Notes: generated by a model not told the origin, from the letters alone. A DNA stretch of 64,000 nucleotides from Bacillota bacterium (GCA_023401925.1 JAEXDA010000005.1:1-64000), one strand, 5' to 3'; counted from the stretch's first letter, positions 50,809-60,096 are shown. A program made the numbers and translations.

Positions 50809-51870
50809 TTACAGGACTCCCAACGATTTTTTAAACTCCTCCTGATCACTGGCCCGCAGTAGCGCTTCTTGCAAACTGATGATTCCCCGCTGATAGAGGG
50901 ATTTTAAGGAAGAATCCATGGTCTGCATGCCGGCGCGGCCGCCGGTCAGCATCACAGTTGGCAATTGATGGGTCTTGCCTTCCCGGATCAGGTTGCGGAC
51001 TGCGCCGTTGGTAATCATGATTTCCACCGCCACCGCCCGCCCGGCCTGGTTGACTTTGGGAATTAAGGTTTGGGCCACAATCCCCTGCAAAGCCATTGAC
51101 AATTGGATCCGGATCTGGGATTGCTGATGGGGCGGGAACACGTCGATGATCCGGTCCAGGGTCTGGGTGGCGTCGTTGGTATGCAGGGTGGCAAAAACCA
51201 AGTGCCCGGTTTCGGCGGCGGTCAGTGCGATTTGAATCGTCTCTTGATCCCGCATCTCCCCCACCAGGATCACATCCGGGTCTTCCCGGAGGGCGGCCCG
51301 CAAGCCGTTGGCGAAAGAGTCGGTGTCCGTGCTGACCTCCCGCTGGTTGACAATGGCTCTTTGATGATGGTGCATATATTCGATGGGGTCTTCCAGCGTG
51401 ATAATATGACAATTCCGGGTATTATTGATAATGTCGATCAAAGAGGCCAGGGTGGTACTTTTGCCGCTGCCGGTGGGACCGGTCACCAGCACCAAGCCAC
51501 GGGCCTTTTCGGTGAAGGATCGCACCGCGTCCGGTATGCCCAAAGTGTCCAGGGCCGGAATTTCATTGGAAATCAGCCGCATCACCGCAGCCAACGTGTT
51601 GCGCTGGCGGAACACGTTCACCCGAAAACGTCCCAGCTCCGGAATGAAATAGGAAAAATCCACCTGCCCCGAGATATTCAACTGTTGCTGCTGTTTTTCG
51701 TTGAGGAGCGGGTGCAGCAACCCCTCCATCGTTTCCGGGCTGATCTCGGGATAGTTGGGGATGGGCAACAGTTCGCCGTAAACCCGGATCATCGGCGGAC
51801 GATTGACTGTAAGATGTAAGTCGGATGCCTTGCGCTGTACCGCCACTGTTAGTAAATCAGCTATTTGCAT
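50809..51870 (-). CDS. pilT: Type IV pilus retraction ATPase PilT
   Basis: A 353-residue secretion ATPase. It has Walker A TGPTGSGKST, the Asp box (ITLEDPIEYMH), Walker B (DVILVGEMRDQETIQIALTA) and the His box (GHLVFATLHTNDA), plus the AIRNLIRE-type segment near the C-terminus (here AVRNLIREGK). Its presence predicts retractile pili, that is twitching or DNA uptake. Confidence 0.95.
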   Translation of the reverse strand: MQIADLLTVAVQRKASDLHLTVNRPPMIRVYGELLPIPNYPEISPETMEGLLHPLLNEKQQQQLNISGQVDFSYFIPELGRFRVNVFRQRNTLAAVMRLISNEIPALDTLGIPDAVRSFTEKARGLVLVTGPTGSGKSTTLASLIDIINNTRNCHIITLEDPIEYMHHHQRAIVNQREVSTDTDSFANGLRAALREDPDVILVGEMRDQETIQIALTAAETGHLVFATLHTNDATQTLDRIIDVFPPHQQSQIRIQLSMALQGIVAQTLIPKVNQAGRAVAVEIMITNGAVRNLIREGKTHQLPTVMLTGGRAGMQTMDSSLKSLYQRGIISLQEALLRASDQEEFKKSLGVL

Positions 51871-51893
51871 GCCTGTCTCCTTTCGATTTTATG

Positions 51894-53606
51894 TTAATTC
51901 GCCGAAGTATAAGCGACTTTAACGACTTCCTCGATGGTTGTTCTGCCTTCCGAAGCCTTGATTAATCCATCCTGCAATAGGGTCAGCATCCCAGCCCGTA
52001 GGGCTGCCTCCCTTAATTCGCCGAAAGAGGCGCTGCGGCTTACGATCGAGCGGACTTCCTGATTCAGCAACAAAATTTCATGAATTGCCAGGCGGCGGGC
52101 ATATCCCGTGCTGTTACACTGGCGGCAACCGGTTCCTTTGTAAAAGATCAGTTTATCCGGGTCCCGATCCGGCAGATTGTCCTGGACGATTTTGAAATAA
52201 ACATCGGAAGGTTCCAAGTGATATTGGGTTTTACATCCCGGGCAGATTCCCCGTACCAGCCGTTGAGCCAAAACTCCGATTAAAGTGGAAGCCACTAAAA
52301 AAGGTTCAACGCCCATATCAATCAAACGGGTGATGGTGCTGGGAGCATCATTGGTATGGAGAGTGGAAAGGACCAAATGCCCTGTAAGGGCTGCCTGAAT
52401 CGCGATCTGGGCCGTCTCCTGGTCACGGATCTCTCCCACCATGATAATGTCGGGGTCTTGCCGCAAAAAGGACCGCAAAGCGGAAGCGAAAGTCAAGCCG
52501 GCCTTGTTATTGACCTGGACTTGATTGACACCGGGGATTTGATATTCCACCGGATCTTCCACCGTCAGGATGTTGTCTTCCCGGGAATTCAATTCATTCA
52601 AAACCGAGCTGAGGGTGGTGGATTTTCCGCTGCCGGTGGGCCCGGTTACCAGAATGATCCCATAGGGTTGTTTGTAAATAGCGCGGAATTTCTCCAGGGA
52701 GTCCGGGAGAAAGCCCAGGCTCTCCAAACGCGCCAAAATATTATTTTTAAAAAGAAGGCGCATCACGATTTTTTCGCCGAAGATGGTGGGAATAGAGGAA
52801 ACCCGAATATCGATGGGGGTGTTCTCAACCTTGGTTTGGATCCGACCGTCCTGGGGGATGCGTTTTTCAGCGATGTTCATCCCGGAAATGATTTTAATGC
52901 GGGAGATGATGGTGGATTGGGTGTTTTTGGGCGATGTCATAAACTGTTTCAGCTTGCCGTCAACCCGGAAACGAATCGACAACTCACCGTCCGTGGGTTC
53001 GATATGGATGTCGCTGACATGTTCCTTGACCGCCTGGGTGATGATTAAATTGACCAAGCGGACAATGGGCGCTTCGTCAACCGCTTGAGAAGTATCGCTT
53101 TCCGCCTCGGGAGCCTGCTCATTCATTTCGATATCCAGATCTTTAAAAACTTCTTGAAATGAACTGCTGACGCCGTAATACTGGTTGATGGCCCGGTTCA
53201 AATCCTCCTCAACCACGATGAAAGGAGTAAGATCGATTTTTAAAGTGAGCCGAAGCTGATCGAAAGCTGTAACATCGGTTGGGTCCAACATCGCCAGTGC
53301 CAGGTGATTACCCTGCTTTTCAATGGGAAACACATGATATTTTCTGGCTATTTGTTCAGGAACCAGTTTTAGAACTTCCGGATCAATTTTCCGCTTCGCT
53401 AAGATGACATGGGGAATCCCCAGTTGGAATTCGAGGACTTCAATTAAGACACTTTCGGAGAGAAAGCCTTTTTTGACCAAAATTTCTCCCAAGGGACGTT
53501 TGGTCCTGCGATGCTCTGCCAAACCTTCTTCAAGTTGATTGGGAGTAATATAGCCGTTATTGATCAAGATATCGCCGAGCCGTTGCCTTTGTTTATTCAT
53601 CATCAC
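51894..53606 (-). CDS. pilB: Type IV pilus assembly ATPase PilB
   Basis: A 570-residue extension ATPase. A GspE N-terminal domain (RQRLGDILINNGYITPNQLE) is followed by the motor core: TGPTGSGKST, DPDIIMVGEIRDQETAQIAI and GHLVLSTLHTNDAPST. The zinc-binding Cys quartet (CPGC and CRQC) is intact. The start is GTG 53606 or the adjacent ATG 53603/53600, with AAAGGA upstream. First gene of the pil operon. Confidence 0.95.
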   Translation of the reverse strand: MMMNKQRQRLGDILINNGYITPNQLEEGLAEHRRTKRPLGEILVKKGFLSESVLIEVLEFQLGIPHVILAKRKIDPEVLKLVPEQIARKYHVFPIEKQGNHLALAMLDPTDVTAFDQLRLTLKIDLTPFIVVEEDLNRAINQYYGVSSSFQEVFKDLDIEMNEQAPEAESDTSQAVDEAPIVRLVNLIITQAVKEHVSDIHIEPTDGELSIRFRVDGKLKQFMTSPKNTQSTIISRIKIISGMNIAEKRIPQDGRIQTKVENTPIDIRVSSIPTIFGEKIVMRLLFKNNILARLESLGFLPDSLEKFRAIYKQPYGIILVTGPTGSGKSTTLSSVLNELNSREDNILTVEDPVEYQIPGVNQVQVNNKAGLTFASALRSFLRQDPDIIMVGEIRDQETAQIAIQAALTGHLVLSTLHTNDAPSTITRLIDMGVEPFLVASTLIGVLAQRLVRGICPGCKTQYHLEPSDVYFKIVQDNLPDRDPDKLIFYKGTGCRQCNSTGYARRLAIHEILLLNQEVRSIVSRSASFGELREAALRAGMLTLLQDGLIKASEGRTTIEEVVKVAYTSAN

Positions 53607-53732
53607 GTTTTTTCCTTTCGTATGATTTAAAAAGACTGACTACAAAAAACGTGAACAACGAGCAATGTGTTATTTGGATTTAATTTTTAAATAATATCAA
53701 AAATGGGATATCTGATAATTTTTACCATCCTT

Positions 53733-53761
53733 ATTTTACCAAATGAGTCCTAATCTGTCAA
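53733..53761 (-). promoter_or_regulatory. Sigma-A promoter of the pil operon
   Basis: Read on the minus strand, TTGACA (complement of 53756-53761) and TAAAAT (complement of 53733-53738) are 17 bp apart, about 130 nt before pilB. The leader is long and AT-rich. Confidence 0.7.
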
Positions 53762-53862
53762 ATCGTTTCATGAAAATTTTGATATTTATTTTATTCATCA
53801 TATTTTAGATTATTAATGTGCAGTGAGAAAGTATTTAATAATATCTCTTTTTAATTATATTG

Positions 53863-53871
53863 TGATATAAT
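53863..53871 (+). promoter_or_regulatory. Extended -10 promoter of the ABC-2 operon
   Basis: TGATATAAT is an extended -10 element about 60 bp before the ATPase gene, without a convincing -35. The 328-bp gap between pilB and this operon is otherwise AT-rich and holds no gene that I can see. Confidence 0.5.
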
Positions 53872-53934
53872 TATTAGGTAATATTTTGAAATTATGTAAA
53901 AGAAACTCTTTATTGGCAAGGAGGGATAAAATGT

Positions 53935-54825
53935 ATGGATAAGGTGATTGAATGTTATCAGCTGAAAAAAAACTACGGATCCAAAAAAGTTTTAAAAGGA
54001 ATCGATTTAGAAGTTCCGGCCGGGACAATTTATACGCTGCTGGGAACGAACGGCGCCGGTAAAACCACTTTTATCAGAACGCTACTGGGGCTTATTCCAA
54101 AATCAGGCGGTGATGTAAGAGTCCTCGGCGAGGATCCTTATAAATTGGGATCCAGGTTAAGGCAAAAAATCGGATATGTCTCGGAAGAACAGGGACTTTA
54201 TCATTGGATGAGAGTAGAGGAAATCATCGGGTTTTGTAAATCACTCTATTCGCAGTGGAATGACGGTTTGATCGAGCGGTACCTGGCCCAATTTAATCTG
54301 GACCGGCGAGCGAGGATCGGGACGTTGTCGAAGGGGCAAACGGTTAAATTGGCCCTCCTGCTTACCATAGCCCCCGAACCGGAACTCTTAATACTGGATG
54401 AACCGATGAGCGGTTTGGATCCTTTGGCGCAGTATGAGTTCCTGCAAGTCATCATCCGTGAAATTAACTTGGAGGGCCGAACCGTTTTCTTCTCCACCCA
54501 TAATTTGGCGGATGCCGAATCGGTTGCGAAAAAGATAGCCATTGTCAACGAAGGAGTGATCCGGGCCGCAGGCGAGATCGGCGAAGTCTGCAGCCGGATA
54601 AAAAAAATAAGGGTAAGCAATGAACTCCCTGAGGAGTTTCGGGAATTACAAAAAAAAGCCGTGGTGGTCACCGATAATTGGGGAAAAGCTTTGCTGGTCC
54701 CGGCGGATGCCTTCGACCGGATAGCGGCCGCCGGGGAAAATATACCGGAAACCGTGAGTGTTCCGAATCATCGGGTTTCGCTTCAAGAAGCCTTTCTCTA
54801 TTATTGTGCGGGAGGTAACCTGTAA
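53935..54825 (+). CDS. ABC-2 transporter ATPase
   Basis: A 296-residue ATPase. It has Walker A GTNGAGKTT, signature LSKGQTVKLAL, Walker B LLILDEPMSGLD and H-loop STHNLADAE, followed by a C-terminal domain of about 80 residues. It belongs to the exporter group close to YtrB/CcmA-like ATPases. AAGGAGGG precedes ATG 53935. It is translationally linked (TAATG) to two permease genes that each carry a propeller-like domain, so it should drive their heterodimer. Confidence 0.93.
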   Translation: MDKVIECYQLKKNYGSKKVLKGIDLEVPAGTIYTLLGTNGAGKTTFIRTLLGLIPKSGGDVRVLGEDPYKLGSRLRQKIGYVSEEQGLYHWMRVEEIIGFCKSLYSQWNDGLIERYLAQFNLDRRARIGTLSKGQTVKLALLLTIAPEPELLILDEPMSGLDPLAQYEFLQVIIREINLEGRTVFFSTHNLADAESVAKKIAIVNEGVIRAAGEIGEVCSRIKKIRVSNELPEEFRELQKKAVVVTDNWGKALLVPADAFDRIAAAGENIPETVSVPNHRVSLQEAFLYYCAGGNL

Positions 54826-56447
54826 TGGGTAGTACTGCTCGATCCTTGTTGCAAAAGGAATTAAAGCAAAACTACATAATTTATGGCTTATCCGCTATTT
54901 TTCTGGCGGTAGGGATCATCCATCGGCAATACGCAGAATTTGTTCCGAAAAATTGGCTGCAAATCCTGGCTTTTTGCATACCGGTAGCTTTTGCCGGGGC
55001 TTATGGTTTCCAAGGGTTTGATTTGGAAGAAAATTATCGTACCCGGGATTTTTTATTATCCAGGCCATTAACGGTATCCAGCATCATCCTGGCTAAATAT
55101 CTTTGCGGGTTGCTTATTTTAAGCATATTTACGATAGCCTGGATTTTGGTTTTATTGCCGGGGATGATTAGATTTCCGGCTTTTGACGATTTTCAATCAT
55201 TTTGGGGCAGTGCGTTTTTGGTGATGGTGATTTTAATATATTCAACCAGTTTCAGTACGGGAGCATTCGTCAAAGGAGCGAAAAAGTTGTTGCTTGGAAT
55301 CGTACTGAGTGGGGGGGTTTTAGCTTGGTTTTTCTTTTGCTGGCTCAAACTTATGAGTTTATTCTATTTCTATCCGGCGATGACTGATTATCCGTTTCCG
55401 GCTTATATGGCAATATTTTTAGCGGCCCTGGGATTGTTGCTGCTTATCCTCAGCTTTCAGAAGATGTTGGTTACATTGTTTTTACAGAACACCCTTTGGG
55501 AAACGGGAAGAAAACCGATCATCATTCATGGGGCTGTTCTCATTTTACTGCCTTTGGTTTGTTGGTCCGCCGCTGCAATTTCGCAACCGGCGATTTATCC
55601 TTTTCAATCTTTATGGTCGAGCTTTTTTTCCGAAGAATGGTTTATAGCTTCCCAAGGCGTCCCCCAACCTCTGGGAGACCTGTACGCTCTGGTTGATACC
55701 CGAGGCAGGATCGGACTGGCCCGCAAAAATGAAAAACCCCGGATCATTTATCAAGGAGAGCGGCAGGGGGTTAACCAATTATCTCAAATCGTCTGGGCGC
55801 CGGACGGGAAAAAGATTGCTTTTTCCGAGAATGGCCGGATCAAAGTGCTGTCCCTTGCCAACCGGCAAATATGGCAGAGGCTTACGGATGGCATTCCGTT
55901 TTGGTCGGCCGATGCTCACCAAATGATGATTATTAAAAAAGGGCTCAGGGAAACGCGGGGGACAGCAGCTAACTTTCAAATTTTTTTGGCTGATTTTCCA
56001 CAGGGAACGGTTACCCCAATGGGAAATTTAGCCTCCTTCATTGATCCTCTGGCTTGGGATTCGGTTCACCGGAATATTCTGTTTGTTGATGAAGATTGGC
56101 AACTGATTTCAATGAATATCCGGACTCGTCAAATACAAGTATATAATTTGCCCATCGGCCGGTTTCCGGAAAAGATTTTTTTCAAGGAGATCATTCCGCC
56201 TCCGGCGGGCCGGTCGGTTTTCCGGGTAGCAGTTTTTAGCTTCAATCCCGCTTTCAAAAAACCATGGCCTTACAATGTCTATTTGTATGATTTTGATTCC
56301 AGGCGCAATAAAGTTTCGTACCTTTCGGCTTTAAAAGGTTTACGTTACTTAGATTTGATGATTTCCCCGACTGGCAACGATGTCTCAGCCGGGTTAGGAA
56401 ACGGCATTTACCGGATGATCCCAATTCCGGCAAGGGAGGGTCGATAA
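54825..56447 (+). CDS. ABC-2 permease fused to a beta-propeller-like domain (1)
   Basis: A 540-residue protein. The first ~270 residues hold about six to seven membrane helices of the ABC-2 type, including an EENYRTRDFLLSRPLTVSSI loop typical of the family. Residues ~280-540 have TolB/WD-like blade patterns (VWAPDGKKIAFSENGRIKVL; IPFWSADAHQMMIIKKG). If topology is as predicted, the propeller faces the extracytoplasmic side after the last helix. It is paralogous to the next gene, which shares the PDGKKxxFSENGRxxx motif. The substrate is unknown. Confidence 0.78.
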   Translation: MGSTARSLLQKELKQNYIIYGLSAIFLAVGIIHRQYAEFVPKNWLQILAFCIPVAFAGAYGFQGFDLEENYRTRDFLLSRPLTVSSIILAKYLCGLLILSIFTIAWILVLLPGMIRFPAFDDFQSFWGSAFLVMVILIYSTSFSTGAFVKGAKKLLLGIVLSGGVLAWFFFCWLKLMSLFYFYPAMTDYPFPAYMAIFLAALGLLLLILSFQKMLVTLFLQNTLWETGRKPIIIHGAVLILLPLVCWSAAAISQPAIYPFQSLWSSFFSEEWFIASQGVPQPLGDLYALVDTRGRIGLARKNEKPRIIYQGERQGVNQLSQIVWAPDGKKIAFSENGRIKVLSLANRQIWQRLTDGIPFWSADAHQMMIIKKGLRETRGTAANFQIFLADFPQGTVTPMGNLASFIDPLAWDSVHRNILFVDEDWQLISMNIRTRQIQVYNLPIGRFPEKIFFKEIIPPPAGRSVFRVAVFSFNPAFKKPWPYNVYLYDFDSRRNKVSYLSALKGLRYLDLMISPTGNDVSAGLGNGIYRMIPIPAREGR

Positions 56448-58105
56448 TGCTTGGGGCTTTCAATTTACCCTTGAAAACGAAAACCGTTGCTCAAGGTTTT
56501 CTTCTATTCGCCAAGGAGTTAAAAAAGAATCGTTTTACATTTTTAGCTCCTTTGCCGTTATGGATGTTCCTGATTGGTTTCTTAACAATTCATCATCAAT
56601 TCCAGTTTGAATTGGGAGTATCCGGGACCTGGTCTTTCGTTGCGGCGTCAATCATCCTAGCCATCGTTTACGGCTTGCAATGTTTTAGCGATGAAACGGA
56701 ACGTAACACCCTTGATTTTATTTTGACCCGCCCGGTTTCGCCCTATGGGATGATCATGGTAAAGTACGGCTTGAGTTTGCTGGTATTGTTCGGCTGGTTG
56801 GTTCTGTTTCGGACTTTCTTGGCGCTTCGTTTATCTATAATCCCTTTGCCGGAAGGGATCGGTATCGAATGGCTTTATGGAACTCTGGCGATCGTTCATG
56901 GAATGAGTTTTTTGGCGGGTTTAATCAAGAAGAGTCTGGAACGCTTGTTTATGATCAGTGTAATGACTCTTTTCGTCGCCGGCCTGAGCTACTATTTATG
57001 GAGAAAAGTTTTTGAATTGGTGGCGGCAAATTATTTCTGGCCGGACATTCCCCGATATTTAGAAGACTTTTTGGCGAAAACGTTACCGCTCTATTTAACC
57101 ATGTTGAGTTTGGCAACTCCGCTTGTGGGGGTCATTTGGTATTTACGCAGCCGGATCAGGCTATGGAGCTTCAAGCCTGCCTGGTGTTTAGCAGGAATCT
57201 GGCTGGGAACTTTTCTTTTGATTTTGGGCGCTCAAAAGATATTGGCTCCGCCACTTTGGCCGGATCAAGGCGTCCAGTCGGGAGACTGGTGCGCCCAAAG
57301 CGGGATTGTTTTGGCCGGGCCGGATGAGAGGAGACAGCAATCTTTATTTAAAACCCATCCGATGCTTTACCGGTTAACCCTTACCCGGCTGGGGAAGAAA
57401 CCAAGGACGATTTATAAGGGTATTAATCTCAGTAGACCCAGTTTTTCGCCGGACGGGAAAACCGTTGTTTTTTCGGAAAACGGCCGGTTGCGGTTATATG
57501 ATATCAGGACCCGAAAAACGAAGAAATTGGGTGGGGGAGATCTTCCAACCTGGTCTGAAGATGGTAAGAAAATCATTTATGCCCATATAATCGGAAAAAA
57601 CGGCTGGGGTCAATTATTTTTATTAAACCTTGGTAATGGCAAAAAAACCCAATTGCTGACATCTCCTCGTTTTTTGACCGGCTTAGCCTGGGATTCATCA
57701 CGAAACCGGCTCTATATGTTGAACTATAGTCGGGAGCTGGAATTCCTGGATTTAAAAACTAAAAAAATAGAAAGTTGTTTATTTGAGAATAATGCCCAAC
57801 CCCAACTTTTTGGGATTGTTCATCCTTCTTTGAAACTGAGCCGAAAGGCTGATTTGTTGGTAATCGGTCAAGTTTTTAATCAGTCTTTACGCATTTTTGC
57901 CCTTGATTTAAAGAACCAAAAGATAGTCTTAATCCAGGAAAAAGACGATTTCCGGTTGAAATCGAATGGTCCGATTCTCATGAATGATGATTTTAGTGCC
58001 TTAATCTATCAGAGATTCGACGGATCTTTCGGTTATGAAGCGACTTATCGAAAGGTGGAAGAAAACCACCATCATCATGATGGCGAAAATGAAGAGGACG
58101 AGTAG
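56447..58105 (+). CDS. ABC-2 permease fused to a beta-propeller-like domain (2)
   Basis: A 552-residue paralogue of the preceding permease, start overlapping its stop. It has about seven N-terminal helices with the SDETERNTLDFILTRPVSPY loop. From ~300 on come propeller-like blades (PSFSPDGKTVVFSENGRLRL; DLPTWSEDGKKIIYAHI). The tail ends HHHHDGENEEDE, a His/acidic cluster that could bind metal. The last gene of the operon, followed by inverted repeats. Confidence 0.78.
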   Translation: MLGAFNLPLKTKTVAQGFLLFAKELKKNRFTFLAPLPLWMFLIGFLTIHHQFQFELGVSGTWSFVAASIILAIVYGLQCFSDETERNTLDFILTRPVSPYGMIMVKYGLSLLVLFGWLVLFRTFLALRLSIIPLPEGIGIEWLYGTLAIVHGMSFLAGLIKKSLERLFMISVMTLFVAGLSYYLWRKVFELVAANYFWPDIPRYLEDFLAKTLPLYLTMLSLATPLVGVIWYLRSRIRLWSFKPAWCLAGIWLGTFLLILGAQKILAPPLWPDQGVQSGDWCAQSGIVLAGPDERRQQSLFKTHPMLYRLTLTRLGKKPRTIYKGINLSRPSFSPDGKTVVFSENGRLRLYDIRTRKTKKLGGGDLPTWSEDGKKIIYAHIIGKNGWGQLFLLNLGNGKKTQLLTSPRFLTGLAWDSSRNRLYMLNYSRELEFLDLKTKKIESCLFENNAQPQLFGIVHPSLKLSRKADLLVIGQVFNQSLRIFALDLKNQKIVLIQEKDDFRLKSNGPILMNDDFSALIYQRFDGSFGYEATYRKVEENHHHHDGENEEDE

Positions 58106-58151
58106 AGCGTATCGTAAATAAACGGCAATCAGAAGGGGCTAGATACGCTCT
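58104..58151. repeat. Inverted repeat after the ABC-2 operon (1)
   Basis: AGAGCGTATC (58104-58113) is inverted at 58142-58151 (GATACGCTCT), a perfect 10-bp stem that begins at the permease stop codon. A transcript end is possible, but no T-tail is seen. Confidence 0.5.
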
Positions 58152-58212
58152 GCTTGAGTAAAACGTTCACATTCACTGAATAGTTATATAGAGAACGTTT
58201 TACTAGTCAAGC
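58152..58212. repeat. Inverted repeat after the ABC-2 operon (2)
   Basis: GCTTGAGTAAAACGTTC (58152-58168) pairs with GAACGTTTTACTAGTCAAGC (58193-58212), interrupted by a 3-nt bulge. It directly follows the first inverted repeat. Together they may be a terminator pair or a small palindromic element. Confidence 0.5.
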
Positions 58213-58241
58213 ATTATTTATGTTACTGAAATGAAAAAATA

Positions 58242-58270
58242 TTGACATAAATTTTAAAACCTGTTAAAAT
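58242..58270 (+). promoter_or_regulatory. Sigma-A promoter of carD
   Basis: TTGACA (58242-58247) and TAAAAT (58265-58270) with exactly 17-bp spacing, 68 bp before carD. Confidence 0.75.
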
Positions 58271-58337
58271 AGTATACCTTGACATTATCGGACCAGAGAG
58301 GTACAATAAAGATGTAATTTTTTTTGGGAGGAAAATA

Positions 58338-58814
58338 ATGTTTAACATCGGTGATAAAGTAGTTTACCCAATGCATGGGGCTGGAGTCATTGAAGATATT
58401 GAGGAAAAAGAAATATCTGGTGAAAAACTACAGTATTATATAATAAAGTTACCGATGGGTGAAATGAAAGCAATGGTGCCGATGAATAAGGTCAAAGAAG
58501 TTGGTCTAAGGCAGGTTATCGAAGAGGACGATGTTTCCAAGGTCTTTGAAGTCTTAAAAGGTGAATCTTCGAATATGCCGATGAATTGGAATCATCGTTA
58601 CCGGGCCAATCTGGAGAAAATAAAGAGCGGGAGCATTTTTGAAGTGGCCGAGGTTGTCCGTAATTTATCAACCAGGGACCGGCAAAAGGGACTTTCAACC
58701 GGCGAAAAGAAGATGCTCGAAAATGCCAGAAGGATCCTTTTAAGTGAACTAGTTTTAGCCAAAAATGTAGCTGAAAATAACATGGTAGAGATTCTGGAAG
58801 GTTATTTAAGCTGA
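58338..58814 (+). CDS. carD: CarD-family transcription regulator
   Basis: A 158-residue protein. It has an N-terminal Tudor-like RNA polymerase-interacting domain (FNIGDKVVYPMHGAGVIEDI) and a C-terminal helical domain (NHRYRANLEKIKSGSIFEVA; LSTGEKKMLENARRILLSEL). It stabilises open complexes by binding the beta subunit in studied species. It precedes the PIN-TRAM gene and ispDF, a conserved Firmicute order. Confidence 0.93.
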   Translation: MFNIGDKVVYPMHGAGVIEDIEEKEISGEKLQYYIIKLPMGEMKAMVPMNKVKEVGLRQVIEEDDVSKVFEVLKGESSNMPMNWNHRYRANLEKIKSGSIFEVAEVVRNLSTRDRQKGLSTGEKKMLENARRILLSELVLAKNVAENNMVEILEGYLS

Positions 58815-58839
58815 TTGAATAGAATACAAGATTTTTTAG

Positions 58840-58878
58840 AGAGTTGCCCTCCAAAGCGGGGTAGCTCTTTTTTATTTT
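58840..58878 (+). terminator. Terminator after carD
   Basis: AGAGTTGCCC (58840-58849) pairs imperfectly with GGGGTAGCTCT (58858-58868), followed by a T-rich run. Confidence 0.75.
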
Positions 58879-59020
58879 TTGTAAAGGAATGAGGATAACT
58901 TTACCATAATTCGGCAATAATACTGAGAAAAGGTGTTGCAGGATTGACGCGGCGATAATGTCTGAAAAAGGAGGCGCGGGAATTGCTGAAGGCAATAATA
59001 TTAAAAGGGGAGGTACAGGA

Positions 59021-60073
59021 TTGCCAAAACGCGGGTGGATTTTATTTTGGGTGACGATTGGAATTTTATTGAGTTATACAATTATTCAATTCCTTTTTCC
59101 TTACTTAAAATGGTGGAATTTTTTGCTGGTTTTACTTTTTGGAGGAGCGTTCGGTTGCTTGTTTCAGTTCATGCTTTCCAACCGTATCGTGAACGCAGTA
59201 AAAAAAATTAATACTCAAGTTTTATTGATCCAAGGTTTGGGAAGTATATGCGGACTGCTGATCATCACATTAGTAACCATCATTGCCAGGCCATTTTTGG
59301 ACTTTATGTCGATGAAAGAGCGCTTTACCGTTATTTCATTATTTTCCTTGATACTTCTTTGCGGTATCTTATGGATTATTTCAATAAAAATGAAGGAATT
59401 GAATTATCTCTTTTTTAATATCACAGCTCAATCCGGTTTAAAAACCGGCTCCACTAAAAATCAGTTTAAAATTTTAGATACAAGTGCAATCATTGACGGT
59501 CGGATTGCGGATTTATGCCAAACCGGCTTCTTAGAGGGAGTATTAATCATCCCGAATTTTGTTTTAAACGAACTCCAGAAAATAGCCGATTCTCCCGATT
59601 CCTTGCGTAGAAATCGGGGGCGTCGCGGACTTGACCTCCTAAACAAAATTCAAAAGGAAAATTATATTTCGATTCGTATTTTTGATCGGGATTATGAAGA
59701 ACTCACCGAGGTAGATACCAAATTGTTGAGGCTGGCAAAGGAAATCGAAGCGAAAGTAGTCACCAATGATTTTAATCTCAACAAAGTAGCTGAATTATAT
59801 GGAGTTCAAGTACTGAATATTAATGATTTATCCAATGCCATCAAGCCGGCGGTCCTTCCGGGTGAAGAAATGTACGTGAGAATTTTGAGGGACGGCAAAG
59901 AATCCGGGCAAGGCATCGCTTATTTAGAGGATGGGACCATGATTGTGGTTGAGGGAGGAAAAAATTTTATTGGGATTGATTTGGAGGTTTTAGTCACCAG
60001 TGTCCTGCAAACTTCCGCCGGCAGGATGATTTTTGCAAAGCCCAAATATTTAGCAGTAAAAGAAAGCTCATAA
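59021..60073 (+). CDS. PIN-TRAM membrane nuclease-like protein (YacL type)
   Basis: A 350-residue protein with four membrane helices (about 1-125), a PIN nuclease-like domain (DTSAIIDGRIADL; LTEVDTKLLRLAKE; VTNDFNLNKVAELY, giving the acidic set) and a C-terminal TRAM domain (GIAYLEDGTMIVVEGGKNFI). I choose TTG 59021 because AAGGGGAGG lies about 7 nt upstream; the frame is open from ATG 58958, which lacks such a site. Function is not established in any species known to me; position between carD and ispD is conserved. Confidence 0.85.
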   Translation: MPKRGWILFWVTIGILLSYTIIQFLFPYLKWWNFLLVLLFGGAFGCLFQFMLSNRIVNAVKKINTQVLLIQGLGSICGLLIITLVTIIARPFLDFMSMKERFTVISLFSLILLCGILWIISIKMKELNYLFFNITAQSGLKTGSTKNQFKILDTSAIIDGRIADLCQTGFLEGVLIIPNFVLNELQKIADSPDSLRRNRGRRGLDLLNKIQKENYISIRIFDRDYEELTEVDTKLLRLAKEIEAKVVTNDFNLNKVAELYGVQVLNINDLSNAIKPAVLPGEEMYVRILRDGKESGQGIAYLEDGTMIVVEGGKNFIGIDLEVLVTSVLQTSAGRMIFAKPKYLAVKESS

Positions 60074-60096
60074 AAGTGCCGAAAGGCACTTTTTTT
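60073..60096 (+). terminator. Intrinsic terminator after the PIN-TRAM gene
   Basis: AAAGTGCC and GGCACTTT form an 8-bp stem with a GAAA loop, followed by TTTT. The first A overlaps the stop codon. Confidence 0.9.

Noticed and set aside
51103..51819. 238-codon plus-strand frame opposite pilT
   Set aside because: Antisense shadow of a highly conserved gene, with no ribosome site and no family pattern.
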